Source: Microbacterium keratanolyticum (GTDB lineage: Bacteria; Actinomycetota; Actinomycetes; Actinomycetales; Microbacteriaceae). From it: DNA of 64,000 nucleotides. The stretch spans positions 248,001 through 312,000 of the forward strand of contig NZ_JAFBBQ010000001.1 in the NCBI RefSeq assembly GCF_016907255.1. The letters are read 5' to 3'. Of the stretch, positions 1-9,264 are shown piece after piece. A program made the translations under genes and the position numbers. The notes below the pieces were generated by a model. It had not been told where the DNA came from, did no database searches, and saw nothing but the letters and a program-made list of their open reading frames with translations. Position 1 is the first letter of the stretch; every line of letters starts with the position of its first letter.

Positions 1-1242
1 CACGGCGAACGGCGTGAGCGCCACGATCGCAATCACGAAGACAGATTCGGCGATCGCGAGCCCCGCATACCCGAAACCGCTCAGCACGACGCCGGCCAGC
101 GCAGCGGCTGTGGCGGCACTCAGGCTCATGATCGAGTCGCTGAGGCCCTGCCGCCTGGCGCGTGCGCCCACCGGAGTGACCTCGGTGAGCAAGGTGGCGC
201 CGGCGACGGTCGCGGCGCTCCACCCGAGCCCGAGAAGCGTCAGCGCGACGATGACGCCCCAGGCCTCACCGCTCACGAAGATCGCGAAGAGCAGGGATGC
301 TGCCAGCAGCGCCTGCCCGAGCAGAATGGTGCGCACGCGTCCCCATCGATCGGCCAGGATTCCGAAGAGCGGTGAGAGCGCGTACATCCCACCGACGTGG
401 AGCGCGATGGTCACGCCGACGAGCGCGGTCACGTCGGTCGTCGAGGTGCTCGCACCGTGCTGCGCGTGCACCATGTGTGAGAGGTGGATCGGCGTCATGG
501 CCATCACCGATGCCATCACGACGTGCGAGCCGGCGACGGCGAACATCGCGTACCGCGCAACCCAGGGGCGGTCGATCCCCGCATCGAGCGCAGGTCCGCT
601 CCCGGCGTCGCGCGCACGCGCCTGCGCGGTCAGCAGCGGATCGGGGCGCAGTGCGACGAGGTAGAGCGTCAGGGCGGCGGCCTGCGCCACGAAGGAGAAC
701 AGGTAGGAGCCGGTCAGCGGCGGCATCCCGATCAGTGCACCGAGCTGCTCGCCGGGCGTCAGCATCAGCGGCGCCGCCACGGCACCGATCGTCGTCGACC
801 ACACCACGACCGAAAGGTCGCGCCCCCGGTGCTTCGGGCTCGCGAGATCGGTGGCGGCGAAACGGGACTGGAGATTTCCGGCATTGCCCGCGCCGATCAT
901 GATGATGCCGACAAGAAGCAGGGGGAACGAGCGCAGCGATGCCGCACCGACGACGACCATGACGCCGAAGAGAGCGAACAGGTTGCCCGCCGTCAGCGAG
1001 AAGCGCCGACCCCAGCGGCCGGCGGCCCTGCCCAGAGGAATCGCTGCAGCTGCGGCGCCGAGAGTCACGCTGGCGGTCGCGAGGCCTGAGAGCGCGTCGT
1101 CCCCGGAGAGGTCTGCAGCGAGCAGCGCGCCGAGGGAGACCGTGGCACCGAACGCGATGCCGCCCAGAATCTGCCCGAACGAGAGCACCGCGACGATGCG
1201 CTTCTGCGCCGCGGCGAGCTGCGCATCCGTGAGGATGGTCAC
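1..1242 (-). CDS. MFS transporter, 3' end truncated by window
   Basis: An open frame runs without a stop from a GTG at 1242 to the window edge, so 414 codons are present and the C-terminus is missing. The product begins [20 protein letters not shown] and then alternates hydrophobic segments with short polar loops; the loop [13 protein letters not shown] after the second segment is the classic MFS loop 2-3 motif, and a related DRWGRVRT loop appears in the second half. It should be a 12-helix inner-membrane carrier; the substrate cannot be read from sequence. The GTG start overlaps the stop of the upstream fumarylacetoacetase-family gene by 4 nt (GTGA), so the two are translationally coupled and the carrier may serve that enzyme's pathway (inference). 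Confidence 0.85.
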   Translation of the reverse strand, partial: MTILTDAQLAAAQKRIVAVLSFGQILGGIAFGATVSLGALLAADLSGDDALSGLATASVTLGAAAAAIPLGRAAGRWGRRFSLTAGNLFALFGVMVVVGAASLRSFPLLLVGIIMIGAGNAGNLQSRFAATDLASPKHRGRDLSVVVWSTTIGAVAAPLMLTPGEQLGALIGMPPLTGSYLFSFVAQAAALTLYLVALRPDPLLTAQARARDAGSGPALDAGIDRPWVARYAMFAVAGSHVVMASVMAMTPIHLSHMVHAQHGASTSTTDVTALVGVTIALHVGGMYALSPLFGILADRWGRVRTILLGQALLAASLLFAIFVSGEAWGVIVALTLLGLGWSAATVAGATLLTEVTPVGARARRQGLSDSIMSLSAATAAALAGVVLSGFGYAGLAIAESVFVIAIVALTPFAV

Positions 1243-2015
1243 GGCAGGGGCAGAGCGTCGCGCACGGGGTTGCGCAGCGTACCGATGCCCGAGATCTCGA
1301 CCTCGACCACGTCGCCCGCCGTGAACTCGCCCACACCCGCCGGTGTACCCGTGAGAATCACGTCTCCCGGAAGCAGCGTGAATGCAGCGGATGCGTGTGC
1401 GATGATCGCCGACACCGAGTGGATCATGTCGGTGAGGGGCGCGTGCTGGCGCTGCTCACCGTTGACACGCGTCGTGACGGTGGCATCCGCGAGCTCGAAC
1501 TCCGTCTCGATCACCGGGCCCAGGGGACAGAAGGTGTCGAAGCCCTTCGCTCGCGACCACTGGCCGTCCTTGCGCTGCAGATCGCGCGCCGTCACATCGT
1601 TGGCGACCGTGTAGCCGAACACGTAGTCGAGGGCCTTGTCGGCGGGGACGTTCTTCGCGATGCGTCCGATCACGACGGCGAGCTCACCCTCGTGCTCTGT
1701 GCGCTCCGAGATCAGCGGGCGCACGATCGTGTCGCCGGTGCCGATCACCGCGGTGTTGGGCTTCAGGAACAGCAGCGGCTCGACGGGTGCTTCGCCGCCC
1801 ATCTCCGCGGCGTGGTCGTGATAGTTCTTGCCGACGCAGACGACCTTCGAGCGCGGGATCACCGGCGCGAGCAGGGCGACGTCGGCGACGGGAACACGCT
1901 CCCCCGTCGTCTCGTAGCCTGCGAACATCGGATCTCCGGCGAGCACAACGAGCTCGTCACCGTCGAGGATGCCGTAGCGGATCGCGTCGTCGTGGCTAAA
2001 GCGTGCAATCTTCAC
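1239..2015 (-). CDS. Fumarylacetoacetate hydrolase family protein
   Basis: This 258-residue protein has the FAH fold. It contains [13 protein letters not shown], the [13 protein letters not shown] loop, the metal-binding [11 protein letters not shown] (two acidic ligands), [14 protein letters not shown] and [11 protein letters not shown]. Members act as divalent-metal-dependent hydrolases, isomerases or decarboxylases on acylpyruvate-like or hydroxy-dienoate compounds; the exact substrate is unknown. Length is normal for the bacterial bidomain-less form. A TAGGCT -10-like box lies 12 nt before the ATG, implying a very short leader. The downstream MFS gene overlaps it by 4 nt. Upstream lies ilvE, separated by a strong hairpin, so it is probably not part of amino-acid synthesis. 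Confidence 0.9.
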   Translation of the reverse strand: MKIARFSHDDAIRYGILDGDELVVLAGDPMFAGYETTGERVPVADVALLAPVIPRSKVVCVGKNYHDHAAEMGGEAPVEPLLFLKPNTAVIGTGDTIVRPLISERTEHEGELAVVIGRIAKNVPADKALDYVFGYTVANDVTARDLQRKDGQWSRAKGFDTFCPLGPVIETEFELADATVTTRVNGEQRQHAPLTDMIHSVSAIIAHASAAFTLLPGDVILTGTPAGVGEFTAGDVVEVEISGIGTLRNPVRDALPLP

Positions 2016-2040
2016 AGAACCAGCCTAGCCAGTTCATACG

Positions 2041-2078
2041 ACGACGGCCCCGTCTTCCGCAGAAGCCGGGGCCGTCGT
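2041..2078 (-). terminator. Hairpin after ilvE
   Basis: Perfect 12-bp arms ACGACGGCCCCG and CGGGGCCGTCGT enclose a 14-nt loop, which can itself pair CTTC with GAAG. It sits just after the ilvE stop and before the next gene. There is no U-tract, as is common in actinobacteria, so termination is inferred. Confidence 0.6.
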
Positions 2079-2090
2079 ACCGTCCTACGC

Positions 2091-3191
2091 TCAGCCGTCG
2101 AGGCGCACGAGCCAGCCGTGCTTGTCCTCGCGACGCCCGTACTGGATGTCGGTGAGTTCCTCGCGCAGCGACAGGGCAAGCTCGCCCGTCGGCTGCACAT
2201 CTTCGAAGCCATCGCCCTTGAGGACGCCGATGGGCGTGACGACGGCGGCGGTGCCGCAGGCGAACACCTCGACGATGTCGCCGGATGCCACACCGTCGCG
2301 CCACTCCTGCAGCGGGACGGGGCGGCGTTCGACCGTGAGTCCGCGGTCTTCGGCCAGCTGCAGCAGCGAATCGCGCGTGATGCCCTCGAGGATGCTGTCG
2401 GAAGCCGGGGTGACGACGCGGCCGTCCTTGAACACGAAGACGACGTTCATGCCGCCGAGTTCTTCGACGTTGCGATCCTGGTCGAGGAACACGACCTGAT
2501 CGCAGCCTTTCGACGCGGCCTCTGCCTGGGGCAGCAGGCTCGACGCGTAGTTGCCACCGGTCTTCGCGGCTCCGGTGCCGCCCTTGCCTGCTCGGGTGTA
2601 GTTCTCGGACAGCCAGATGCTGACCGGCTTCACACCGCCCGAGAAGTAGGAGCCTGCCGGCGAGGCGATCACGTAATAGGCGACCTTCTTCGCCGCACGG
2701 ACACCGAGGAACGCTTCCTTGGCGAACATGAACGGCCGGAAGTAGAGGCTCTGGTCGGCGCCCGACGGCACCCACGCCTCGTCGACCGCGATGAGCTCGC
2801 GCAGTGACTGGATGAAGTACGAGGTCGGGAGCGCCGGGAGCGCCAGGCGCTCGGCGCTCTTGCGCAGGCGCGCGGCGTTGCGGTCGGGGCGGAACGTGTA
2901 GACGCCGCCGTCTGCGTGACGGTAGGCCTTGATGCCCTCGAAGATCTCCTGGCCGTAGTGCAGCACGGAGGCCGCCGGGTCGAGAGGAATCGGGCCGTAC
3001 GGCTGGACGCGCGGACGGTGCCATCCGCCCTTCTCCGACCAGCAGATGTCGACCATGTGGTCGGTGAAGACGGTGCCGAAGCCGGGGTTCTTGAGAACCT
3101 CCTCACGCTCGGCCGCCGACTTCGCAGCAAGGTTCTTGGTCACGGCGAACTCGATCGGCTGCACTGCCTCGTCGGTCTCGGTGATTGTCAT
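2091..3191 (-). CDS. ilvE: Branched-chain amino acid aminotransferase
   Basis: A 366-residue fold-type IV PLP transaminase that interconverts leucine, isoleucine and valine with their 2-oxo acids. The PLP lysine is K210 in GKGGTGAAKTGGNYASSL, and the N-terminal LHYGQEIFEGIKAYR and the EELGGMNVVFVF segment match the class II BCAT family. Length fits actinobacterial IlvE (about 365). A GGAAGAG element precedes the ATG by about 5 nt. It lies 73 nt downstream of leuB on the same strand, so the two leucine-pathway genes may be co-transcribed. It also completes the ilvD-B-N-C pathway found at 10.3-15.4 kb. Confidence 0.97.
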   Translation of the reverse strand: MTITETDEAVQPIEFAVTKNLAAKSAAEREEVLKNPGFGTVFTDHMVDICWSEKGGWHRPRVQPYGPIPLDPAASVLHYGQEIFEGIKAYRHADGGVYTFRPDRNAARLRKSAERLALPALPTSYFIQSLRELIAVDEAWVPSGADQSLYFRPFMFAKEAFLGVRAAKKVAYYVIASPAGSYFSGGVKPVSIWLSENYTRAGKGGTGAAKTGGNYASSLLPQAEAASKGCDQVVFLDQDRNVEELGGMNVVFVFKDGRVVTPASDSILEGITRDSLLQLAEDRGLTVERRPVPLQEWRDGVASGDIVEVFACGTAAVVTPIGVLKGDGFEDVQPTGELALSLREELTDIQYGRREDKHGWLVRLDG

Positions 3192-3264
3192 GGTTCTCTT
3201 CCCGTTCTCCCGCAGATCTTGCGTTCTCAGATTACGCCTGGCGGCTTGTGGTGTCAGGCGTGGG

Positions 3265-4311
3265 TCACAGTCGCTCGGCGATCGCCGAGCCGATCTCGCT
3301 CGTGGTGCGCGCGGTTGCGTCGCGCTCGACGATGTCGCTCTCGGCCGCCGCGGTCACGCGAGCGGCCTCGGCGGTCAGTCCGAGGTGGTCGAGCAGCAGC
3401 GCAACAGAGAGGATCGCCGCCGTCGGGTCTGCCTTCTGCTGCCCTGCGATGTCGGGCGCGGAGCCGTGCACGGGCTCGAACATCGAGGGGTATGCCCCCG
3501 AGGGGTTGACGTTGCCAGAGGCCGCGAGACCGATGCCTCCGGTGACGGCACCGGCGAGGTCGGTGAGGATGTCGCCGAAGAGGTTGTCGGTCACGATGAC
3601 GTCGAAGCGCTCGGGGTTCGTCACAAGGAAGATCGTTGCCGCATCGACGTGAAGGTAGTCGACCGAGACTTCGGGGTGCTCCGCCGCGACAGCGTTCACG
3701 ATGCGCTGCCACATCCCACCGGCATGCACGAGCACGTTGGTCTTGTGCACGAGCGTCAGCTTTCCGCGACGCTTCGCCGCGAGAGCGAAGGCATGACGCA
3801 CCACGCGTTCCACGCCGTATGCCGTGTTCACCGACGTCTCGTTCGCGACCTCGTGGGGGGTGCCGGTGCGGATGGATCCGCCGTTTCCGACGTATGGTCC
3901 CTCGGTGCCCTCACGGACGACGACAAAGTCGATGTCGCCCGGCGCGGCGAGCGGCCCCGATGCTCCGGGGTACAGCTTCGACGGACGCAGATTCACGTAG
4001 TGGTCGAGCTCGAACCGCAGCTTGAGCAGCAGCCCGCGCTCGATGTTCGCGTTCTTCAACCGGGGGTCTCCCGGCACGCCGCCGACGGCGCCGAGGAGGA
4101 TCGCATCGTGCGCGCGAATCGCGTCGAGGTCTTCGTCGGTAAGCGTGTCGCCGGTCGCGAGGAAGCGCGCTGCCCCCAGCGAGAAGTGCGTCTTGTCGAA
4201 CGTGACGTCGCTCTGTGCGGTGACGGCGTCGAGAACCTTCTCGGCCTCGGCGATGACCTCAGGACCGATCCCGTCTCCGGGAATCACCGCAAGTTTGACG
4301 ACGCGTGACAT
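3265..4311 (-). CDS. leuB: 3-isopropylmalate dehydrogenase
   Basis: A 348-residue NAD-dependent decarboxylating dehydrogenase that oxidises 3-isopropylmalate to 2-oxoisocaproate in leucine synthesis. The N-terminus [20 protein letters not shown], the [13 protein letters not shown] segment, the [22 protein letters not shown] metal/substrate region and [14 protein letters not shown] are all family hallmarks. Length is close to mycobacterial and corynebacterial LeuB. AAGGAG is placed 4 nt before the ATG. The gene lies between an MFS gene and ilvE on the same strand. Confidence 0.97.
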   Translation of the reverse strand: MSRVVKLAVIPGDGIGPEVIAEAEKVLDAVTAQSDVTFDKTHFSLGAARFLATGDTLTDEDLDAIRAHDAILLGAVGGVPGDPRLKNANIERGLLLKLRFELDHYVNLRPSKLYPGASGPLAAPGDIDFVVVREGTEGPYVGNGGSIRTGTPHEVANETSVNTAYGVERVVRHAFALAAKRRGKLTLVHKTNVLVHAGGMWQRIVNAVAAEHPEVSVDYLHVDAATIFLVTNPERFDVIVTDNLFGDILTDLAGAVTGGIGLAASGNVNPSGAYPSMFEPVHGSAPDIAGQQKADPTAAILSVALLLDHLGLTAEAARVTAAAESDIVERDATARTTSEIGSAIAERL

Positions 4312-4351
4312 TGCACTCCTTGACTGGGGCGCGCGTCGACGCCGGGATGCG

Positions 4352-5890
4352 TCACTGAACGCGCGCGCGTCTCCCCAGCGTAGCGCCCGCGATGACCCCG
4401 GCGATCACGACGAGACCCGCACCGATCAGCGACGTGATCGTCACACCGGAGCCGAACGCCTCCGCCGCAGCCGTCCAGATCGCGCTCCCCAGAGGTTCGG
4501 GGGTCTCTCCCGCAACCACATACGCGCCCGCGAGCGTCTCCGAGGCCCTCGCCGCGGCATCCGGAGCGACGCCCTCAGGCAGGACGAGCGCTCCTCGATA
4601 GAAGGCGGTGATGATGCCGCCGAGGATCGCGGTGCCGAGGACAGCGCCGAGCTCGTACGCGGTCTCGGAGACCGCGCTGGCAGCCCCGGCCTTCGCCGGA
4701 GGGGCGTTGGTGACGATGAGCTCGTTCGAGATCGTCTCGGCAGCGCCGATGCCGATCCCGAGCACGACGAAGGCGATCACCAGGGGAAGCGCGCCGTGCG
4801 CATGCGTGCTGGCGGCCACGATCAGATATCCCACGACCGACAGGGAGAGCCCCACGGGGACCACGATCTGCGGCGAGACTCGCCGGGAGATCGGCACCAC
4901 GGCAAGTCCTGCCACGATCATCGCGGCCATGCCGGGCACGAGCGCGAAGCCCGCCTCCATCGGCGACATTCCCAGCACCAGTTGCAGATGCTGTGAGACG
5001 AAGTAGAGGAAGCCGACGAGCGCGATCACGCTGAAGAGGTTCACGAGGATGGCGCCCGAGAAGGAGCCGCGTCGGAAGAGCTCCATGTCGAGCATCGGGT
5101 TCGCCGAAGCGAGCTGGCGACGCACGAACAGCACGCCCATCGCGATGCCGAGCAGCAGCCAGGCGGCAGCGAGCACGGTCGGGCCGTCAACGGCGAACTG
5201 CTTGATCGCATAGACAACCGGCAGCATGGTGGCCATCGAGAGGGCGATGCTGAACGGGTCGATGCGTCCCGGGTTCGGATCGCGGCTCTCCGGGAGCAGA
5301 AGCGGTGCGGCGATCAGCAGCGGGATGAGCACGGGAACGGCGAGGAGGAACACCGAGCCCCAGGAGAAGTGCTCGAGGAGGAAACCGCCGACGATCGGGC
5401 CAAGCGCGGAGCCTGCCGAGAACGCCGACGCCCAGACGGCGATCGCCAGGCGACGCTGGTCGCGGTTGCGAAAGATCGACCGCAGCAGCGAGAGCGTCGA
5501 CGGCATCAACATGGCGCCGAAGAAGCCGAGCAGAGCACGCGCAGCGATCAGGAGCTCTGCCGTGGGAGCGAAGGCCGCGAGTGCGGAGATGGCCGCGAAA
5601 CCGATCGAGCCGATGATGAGCATCTTGCGTCGCCCGAAGCGGTCACCCAGTGTTCCCATCGTGACGAGGAGGCCTGCGAGCACCAGCGGATACACGTCGA
5701 TGATCCAGAGCTGCTGGCTGCTCGTGGGCGCCAGCGAGATCGCGATCTCGGGCAGCGCGAACGCGAGCACGGTGTTGTCGACCGACACGAGCAGCACGGG
5801 GAGCATGAGCACCGCGAGGGCCGCCCATCCCCGGGCTCCGACACGTGGGGCATCCGCCTCGATCGTCTCGTTCGTGGCCGTGTGCGACAT
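4352..5890 (-). CDS. DHA2-family (14-helix) MFS drug/proton antiporter
   Basis: A 512-residue membrane protein with about 14 predicted hydrophobic helices. It starts with a polar tail and then [20 protein letters not shown], close to the LDxTIVNVALP motif of EmrB/QacA carriers; the loop [12 protein letters not shown] is the MFS signature and the [11 protein letters not shown] segment resembles antiporter motif C. It probably exports hydrophobic or cationic compounds in exchange for protons. GAGAGG precedes the ATG. The divergent TetR gene starts 82 nt away with a palindrome between them, so local repression is very likely. Substrate unknown. Confidence 0.92.
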   Translation of the reverse strand: MSHTATNETIEADAPRVGARGWAALAVLMLPVLLVSVDNTVLAFALPEIAISLAPTSSQQLWIIDVYPLVLAGLLVTMGTLGDRFGRRKMLIIGSIGFAAISALAAFAPTAELLIAARALLGFFGAMLMPSTLSLLRSIFRNRDQRRLAIAVWASAFSAGSALGPIVGGFLLEHFSWGSVFLLAVPVLIPLLIAAPLLLPESRDPNPGRIDPFSIALSMATMLPVVYAIKQFAVDGPTVLAAAWLLLGIAMGVLFVRRQLASANPMLDMELFRRGSFSGAILVNLFSVIALVGFLYFVSQHLQLVLGMSPMEAGFALVPGMAAMIVAGLAVVPISRRVSPQIVVPVGLSLSVVGYLIVAASTHAHGALPLVIAFVVLGIGIGAAETISNELIVTNAPPAKAGAASAVSETAYELGAVLGTAILGGIITAFYRGALVLPEGVAPDAAARASETLAGAYVVAGETPEPLGSAIWTAAAEAFGSGVTITSLIGAGLVVIAGVIAGATLGRRARVQ

Positions 5891-5906
5891 GACAAACCTC
5901 TCAGTA

Positions 5907-5930
5907 ACTAAACCGTCCGGTTGGTATAGT
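5907..5930. promoter_or_regulatory. TetR operator in divergent intergenic region
   Basis: Inner arms AACCG and CGGTT (2-nt spacer) and outer ACTA/TAGT form an imperfect dyad of about 24 bp centred at 5916-5917. It lies between the start codons of the MFS and TetR genes and overlaps a TATAGT -10-like element for tetR. Position and symmetry fit a TetR-type operator. Confidence 0.75.
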
Positions 5931-5972
5931 AACAGGGGAATCGCTGATCATGATCTGAGCAGAGGAGCAACG

Positions 5973-6521
5973 ATGGCTCGTCCCCCACACGCACGCGAGC
6001 GGGTGCTCGACGCCTTCGAGGCACTTCTCATCGCCGAGGGCGAGCGCGTCGCGACGCTGGATGCCACGGCCAAGCGAGCCGGGGTGTCGAAAGGCGGACT
6101 GCTCTACCACTTCGCCACGAAGGAAGAGCTCGCGAACGCCATGATCGCCCGGCTCGACGCGCTGCTCACAGAAGACGTCGCACAGATGCGCGCAGCCCCC
6201 GAAGGACCGATCGTCTACTTTCTCCGCACCTCGGTTCTGCACAACGACCCACTCGATCGCGCGATCGTCGCCGTGTCTCGACTCGCGCAGGGAGATCACA
6301 CGTACGCACGGGACATCCTGCACTCGGCGCGCGCCCGGTGGGCGGAGTGCATCCGTCCGCATGTACGAGACGAGGCCTCACTCGATCTCGTGCTCCTCGT
6401 GAGCGACGGCCTCTACTTCAATAACGTGCTCGATCTGAACAGCCTGCAGAACGCCGTGCCCCGGGGCGCCCAGCTCGACGCTCTCGTCGAGCTGGTGCTG
6501 CGGAGCACGGCGCCTGAGTGA
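5973..6521 (+). CDS. TetR/AcrR family transcriptional regulator
   Basis: A 182-residue repressor-type protein. The N-terminal helix-turn-helix is clear: RERVLDAFEALLIAEG, then VATLDATAKRAGVSKGGLLYHF with the TetR signature G-x-LYxHF-x-x-KEEL. The C-terminal two thirds are a helical ligand/dimer domain without recognisable relatives. The ATG at 5973 is chosen because AGAGGAG lies 5 nt upstream and the HTH starts immediately; the frame is open further upstream but lacks these. It is divergent from the DHA2 efflux gene, the usual arrangement for a drug-responsive repressor. Confidence 0.92.
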   Translation: MARPPHARERVLDAFEALLIAEGERVATLDATAKRAGVSKGGLLYHFATKEELANAMIARLDALLTEDVAQMRAAPEGPIVYFLRTSVLHNDPLDRAIVAVSRLAQGDHTYARDILHSARARWAECIRPHVRDEASLDLVLLVSDGLYFNNVLDLNSLQNAVPRGAQLDALVELVLRSTAPE

Positions 6522-6550
6522 CCGTGCGGGAGAGCTCACCGAGACGACGA

Positions 6551-6597
6551 CGCTCCTGATTCCCGGTCGCGGAATGCGATCTCGGTTATCAGGAGCG
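6551..6597. terminator. Inverted repeat between convergent tetR and serA
   Basis: Ten-base perfect arms CGCTCCTGAT and ATCAGGAGCG are separated by 27 nt that can form a second small stem (GTCGC/GCGAT). It lies between two convergent stop codons, so a bidirectional terminator is the simplest reading. Confidence 0.55.
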
Positions 6598-6616
6598 CCG
6601 TCACCGGTGCGAGAGG

Positions 6617-8221
6617 TCAGGCCTCGGTGATCTCGATCTGACGGAAGAGGTCGGCCTCGATCGCCGCACCCACCTCGTCGATGAGCGCCTCCGACACGGG
6701 CGAGTCGAGCGTGAGGATGCTGAGCGCCTGTGCGCCTGCGGCCGCACGAGCGATCTGCATGCCGGCGATGTTGATTCCCGCCTCGCCGAACTTCTGGCCG
6801 TAGACGGCCACGATGCCCGGACGGTCGGTGTAGAGCATGACGACGTGGTGCTTCTCGATCGGAAGCTCCACCGCGTGCTCGTTGATGCCGACGAGCTTCG
6901 CGATCTGCTTCGGACCCGTCAGCGTGCCGGAGACCGACAGCTGAGACCCGTCCGAGAGCGCACCGCGCAGCGTGATGACGTTGCGGAACTCTTCGCTGAT
7001 GTCGTCCTGGACGAGACGCACGGCGATACCACGCTGCTCCGCCAGCAGAGGCGCGTTCACGTAGGAGACGCTCTCGCTGACGATGTTGGTGAAGAAGCCC
7101 TTGAGCGCGGCGAGCTTGAGCACGCTCACGTCGTAGTTGTTCAGCTCACCGTGCACCTCGACGTCGAGGCTGGTGAGCGGCGACTGTGCGAGGGCGGCGA
7201 AGATCTGACCGAGCTTCTCGACGAGCGGAATGCCCGGGCGCACGTAAGGGTCGATGATGCCACCCGCGACGTTCACGGCGTCGGGAACCAGGTCGCCACC
7301 GAGGGCGAGGCGGACGGAGCGGGCGACCGAGACACCGGCCTTCTCCTGCGCCTCTTCCGTGCTCGCTCCCAGGTGCGGCGTCACGACGACGTTCGGCAGC
7401 GACAGCAGCGCATGGGCGGTGCCACCTTCGACGGGAGGCTCCGAGGTGAAGACATCGAGTCCTGCGCCTGCGATCTCGCCGGAGACAAGCGCCTCGTGCA
7501 GCGATGCCTCGTCGATCAGGCCGCCGCGGGCGACGTTGACCACGAACGCGGTCGGCTTCATCGCCTTGAACTGCTCGGCACCGATCATTCCGGTGGTCTC
7601 GGGCGTCTTGGGCATGTGGATCGTGAGGAAGTCGGACTCGGTGACGAGTTCGTCCAGCGAGAGCAACTGCACGCCGAGCTGCTGCGCGCGGGCGCTCGTG
7701 ACGTAGGGGTCATATGCCACGACGCGCATGTCGAAGGCCTGCAGACGCGCGGCGACGAGCGCGCCGATCCGGCCGAGGCCGACGATGCCGACCGTCTTCT
7801 CGAAGAGCTCTGCGCCCGTGAACGAGCTGCGCTTCCACTGGCCGGCGGCCAGCGAGCCGTGCGCTGCCGGGATGCGGCGAGCCAGGCTCAGGATGTGGCC
7901 GACGGTGAGTTCCGCCGCGGAGATGATGTTCGAGGTGGGCGCGTTGACGACCATCACACCGGCGGTCGTGGCCGCCTTGATGTCGACGTTGTCGAGCCCG
8001 ACGCCGGCACGGGCGACGACCTTCAGCTGCGGTGCGTGGCTGAGGGCCTCCGCGTCGATCTGCGTCGCCGATCGGACGAGCACGGCGTCGGCTTCCGCCA
8101 GTGCGGCGAAGAGTGCTTCGCGGTCGGTGCCGTCGACGTTTCGGACGTCAAAATCGGGCCCCAGGGCATCGATCGTGGCAGGAGAGAGAACTTCAGCGAT
8201 GAGCACAACAGGCTTCGGCAC
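6617..8221 (-). CDS. serA: D-3-phosphoglycerate dehydrogenase
   Basis: A 534-residue enzyme of the long actinobacterial SerA type, catalysing the first step of serine synthesis (3-phosphoglycerate to 3-phosphohydroxypyruvate, NAD-linked). Visible are the ARAGVGLDNVD segment, the NAD-binding VGIVGLGRIGALVAARL, NVARGGLIDEASL, the catalytic-His region VVTPHLGASTEEAQ, the intervening ASB domain and a C-terminal ACT domain. A longer frame begins at 8272, but the GTG at 8221 is preferred: AAGGA lies 8 nt upstream and the product VPKPVVLIAEVL aligns with known SerA N-termini. C-terminal ACT domains usually mediate serine feedback. Confidence 0.96.
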   Translation of the reverse strand: MPKPVVLIAEVLSPATIDALGPDFDVRNVDGTDREALFAALAEADAVLVRSATQIDAEALSHAPQLKVVARAGVGLDNVDIKAATTAGVMVVNAPTSNIISAAELTVGHILSLARRIPAAHGSLAAGQWKRSSFTGAELFEKTVGIVGLGRIGALVAARLQAFDMRVVAYDPYVTSARAQQLGVQLLSLDELVTESDFLTIHMPKTPETTGMIGAEQFKAMKPTAFVVNVARGGLIDEASLHEALVSGEIAGAGLDVFTSEPPVEGGTAHALLSLPNVVVTPHLGASTEEAQEKAGVSVARSVRLALGGDLVPDAVNVAGGIIDPYVRPGIPLVEKLGQIFAALAQSPLTSLDVEVHGELNNYDVSVLKLAALKGFFTNIVSESVSYVNAPLLAEQRGIAVRLVQDDISEEFRNVITLRGALSDGSQLSVSGTLTGPKQIAKLVGINEHAVELPIEKHHVVMLYTDRPGIVAVYGQKFGEAGINIAGMQIARAAAGAQALSILTLDSPVSEALIDEVGAAIEADLFRQIEITEA

Positions 8222-8373
8222 AGGGATTCCTTCGGGGCAGCGCGACATGGCGATTGGGCCGATGCGCCGCACACCATCGGGGGCGCGATCGGGATCAGTC
8301 TACCCGCGGCCGGATGCCGGCTTTGGCATGTGACAGCCACAGCTCGGCATCCGTGCGCGGATGACGAGGGACG

Positions 8374-8709
8374 TCAACCGAGCAGTGCGTCGAGGTTCAG
8401 GGAGGTGTATCCGACGACGTTCAGCCAGAAGACAGCCACGAGACCGAGACCTGCGAGCAGCACAAGCGACTGCTCCCCCGCGTTGCGCCGGCGCGTCAGG
8501 GCGACGCCGACCGCGAACACGAGCATCGGGAAGATGACAGCGAACAGCAGGGTGAACCAGCCCATCGCATTCAGCCCGAGGCCGGCCAGTCCGATCAGGT
8601 GAGCGACGGCGTTCCAGACCGCGTATGCGTAGAAGAGGCCTGTCGCTCCGAGCACGATCCAGGAAAGCCAGCGTGGCGTCCCCGTCGACGTCTGTGCGGT
8701 GTCGGTCAT
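8374..8709 (-). CDS. Small membrane protein, three to four helices
   Basis: A 111-residue hydrophobic protein starting MTDTAQTSTGTPRWLSWIVL with about three to four transmembrane segments and a short basic TRRRNAG loop. Its ATG overlaps the stop of the upstream 161-residue membrane gene by 4 nt (ATGA), so both are co-translated. I do not recognise the family and there is no catalytic motif. A longer in-frame start at 8865 would run deep into the neighbouring gene and is rejected. The pair probably forms a membrane module of unknown role. Confidence 0.8.
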   Translation of the reverse strand: MTDTAQTSTGTPRWLSWIVLGATGLFYAYAVWNAVAHLIGLAGLGLNAMGWFTLLFAVIFPMLVFAVGVALTRRRNAGEQSLVLLAGLGLVAVFWLNVVGYTSLNLDALLG

Positions 8710-9191
8710 GATCCGAATGCTCCCATCAGGACGAACGGCCACGGCACGAGAAGAACTGCACCGGCCAGGAGCGCCAGCAGGCGGGCCCAGGATGCAGCGC
8801 CTCGCGTCAGCACCCAGGCCGCAATGAACCAGAGCGCGGGTGCGAGCACTGCCAGCCACATCCACGGAACGTACATCGCATCCGTGACGACGAAGCGGGC
8901 GAAGGCCTGCAGTCGCGCTCCGCCGATCGCCCAGCCGATCGAGTAGAGCAGATAGACACCGCCGACGACGCCGAGCGTGAGCAGCATCGCGGTGCTCATC
9001 CCGGCCGGATCGTTCGCCTCGACCGCCTCGTCTGCGACGACGACCGGCTCAGATGCGGATGCCTCCGTGAAAGCGGTCTGCGCCGCCGCATCCGCTCGGT
9101 CATTCGCCGGAGCCGAGCCACGTGGCTCCGGCCGCGCCGGACGCGCGTCGTCGCCCTCCCAGCGGAAGGCCTCATCGGGATCAGATGTCAT
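8706..9191 (-). CDS. Membrane protein with acidic cytoplasmic tail, unknown
   Basis: A 161-residue protein: residues 1-65 are polar and rich in Asp, Glu and Ala (MTSDPDEAFRWEGDDARPAR at the start), followed by about three hydrophobic helices beginning MSTAMLLTLGVVGGVYLLYS. No known domain is recognised. A TACGCT box ends 6 nt before the ATG and there is no Shine-Dalgarno sequence, so it is probably translated from a leaderless mRNA. It is coupled (ATGA overlap) to the 111-residue membrane protein downstream. Confidence 0.82.
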   Translation of the reverse strand: MTSDPDEAFRWEGDDARPARPEPRGSAPANDRADAAAQTAFTEASASEPVVVADEAVEANDPAGMSTAMLLTLGVVGGVYLLYSIGWAIGGARLQAFARFVVTDAMYVPWMWLAVLAPALWFIAAWVLTRGAASWARLLALLAGAVLLVPWPFVLMGAFGS

Positions 9192-9197
9192 AGTCCC

Positions 9198-9203
9198 AGC
9201 GTA
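9198..9203 (-). promoter_or_regulatory. Leaderless -10 box of the 9191 gene
   Basis: TACGCT, read on the minus strand, ends 6 nt before the ATG. No ribosome-binding site is present. Confidence 0.65.
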
Positions 9204-9228
9204 CCCACCCTGGTTTCCGCTCCCCCAC

Positions 9229-9234
9229 TAGGAT
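9229..9234 (+). promoter_or_regulatory. -10 box for the 9265 gene
   Basis: TAGGAT lies 30 nt before the GTG start. A transcript starting near 9241 would carry a leader of about 24 nt containing GGGGGAAAGGA, so this gene is leadered, unlike its divergent neighbour. Confidence 0.5.
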
Positions 9235-9264
9235 CGGGGAAGCACTCAGGGGGAAAGGAAAACC

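Noticed and set aside
1395-2807. 470-codon plus-strand frame opposite the FAH gene and ilvE
   Set aside because: Antisense to two clear genes and crosses their intergenic hairpin; composition is typical of a shadow frame.
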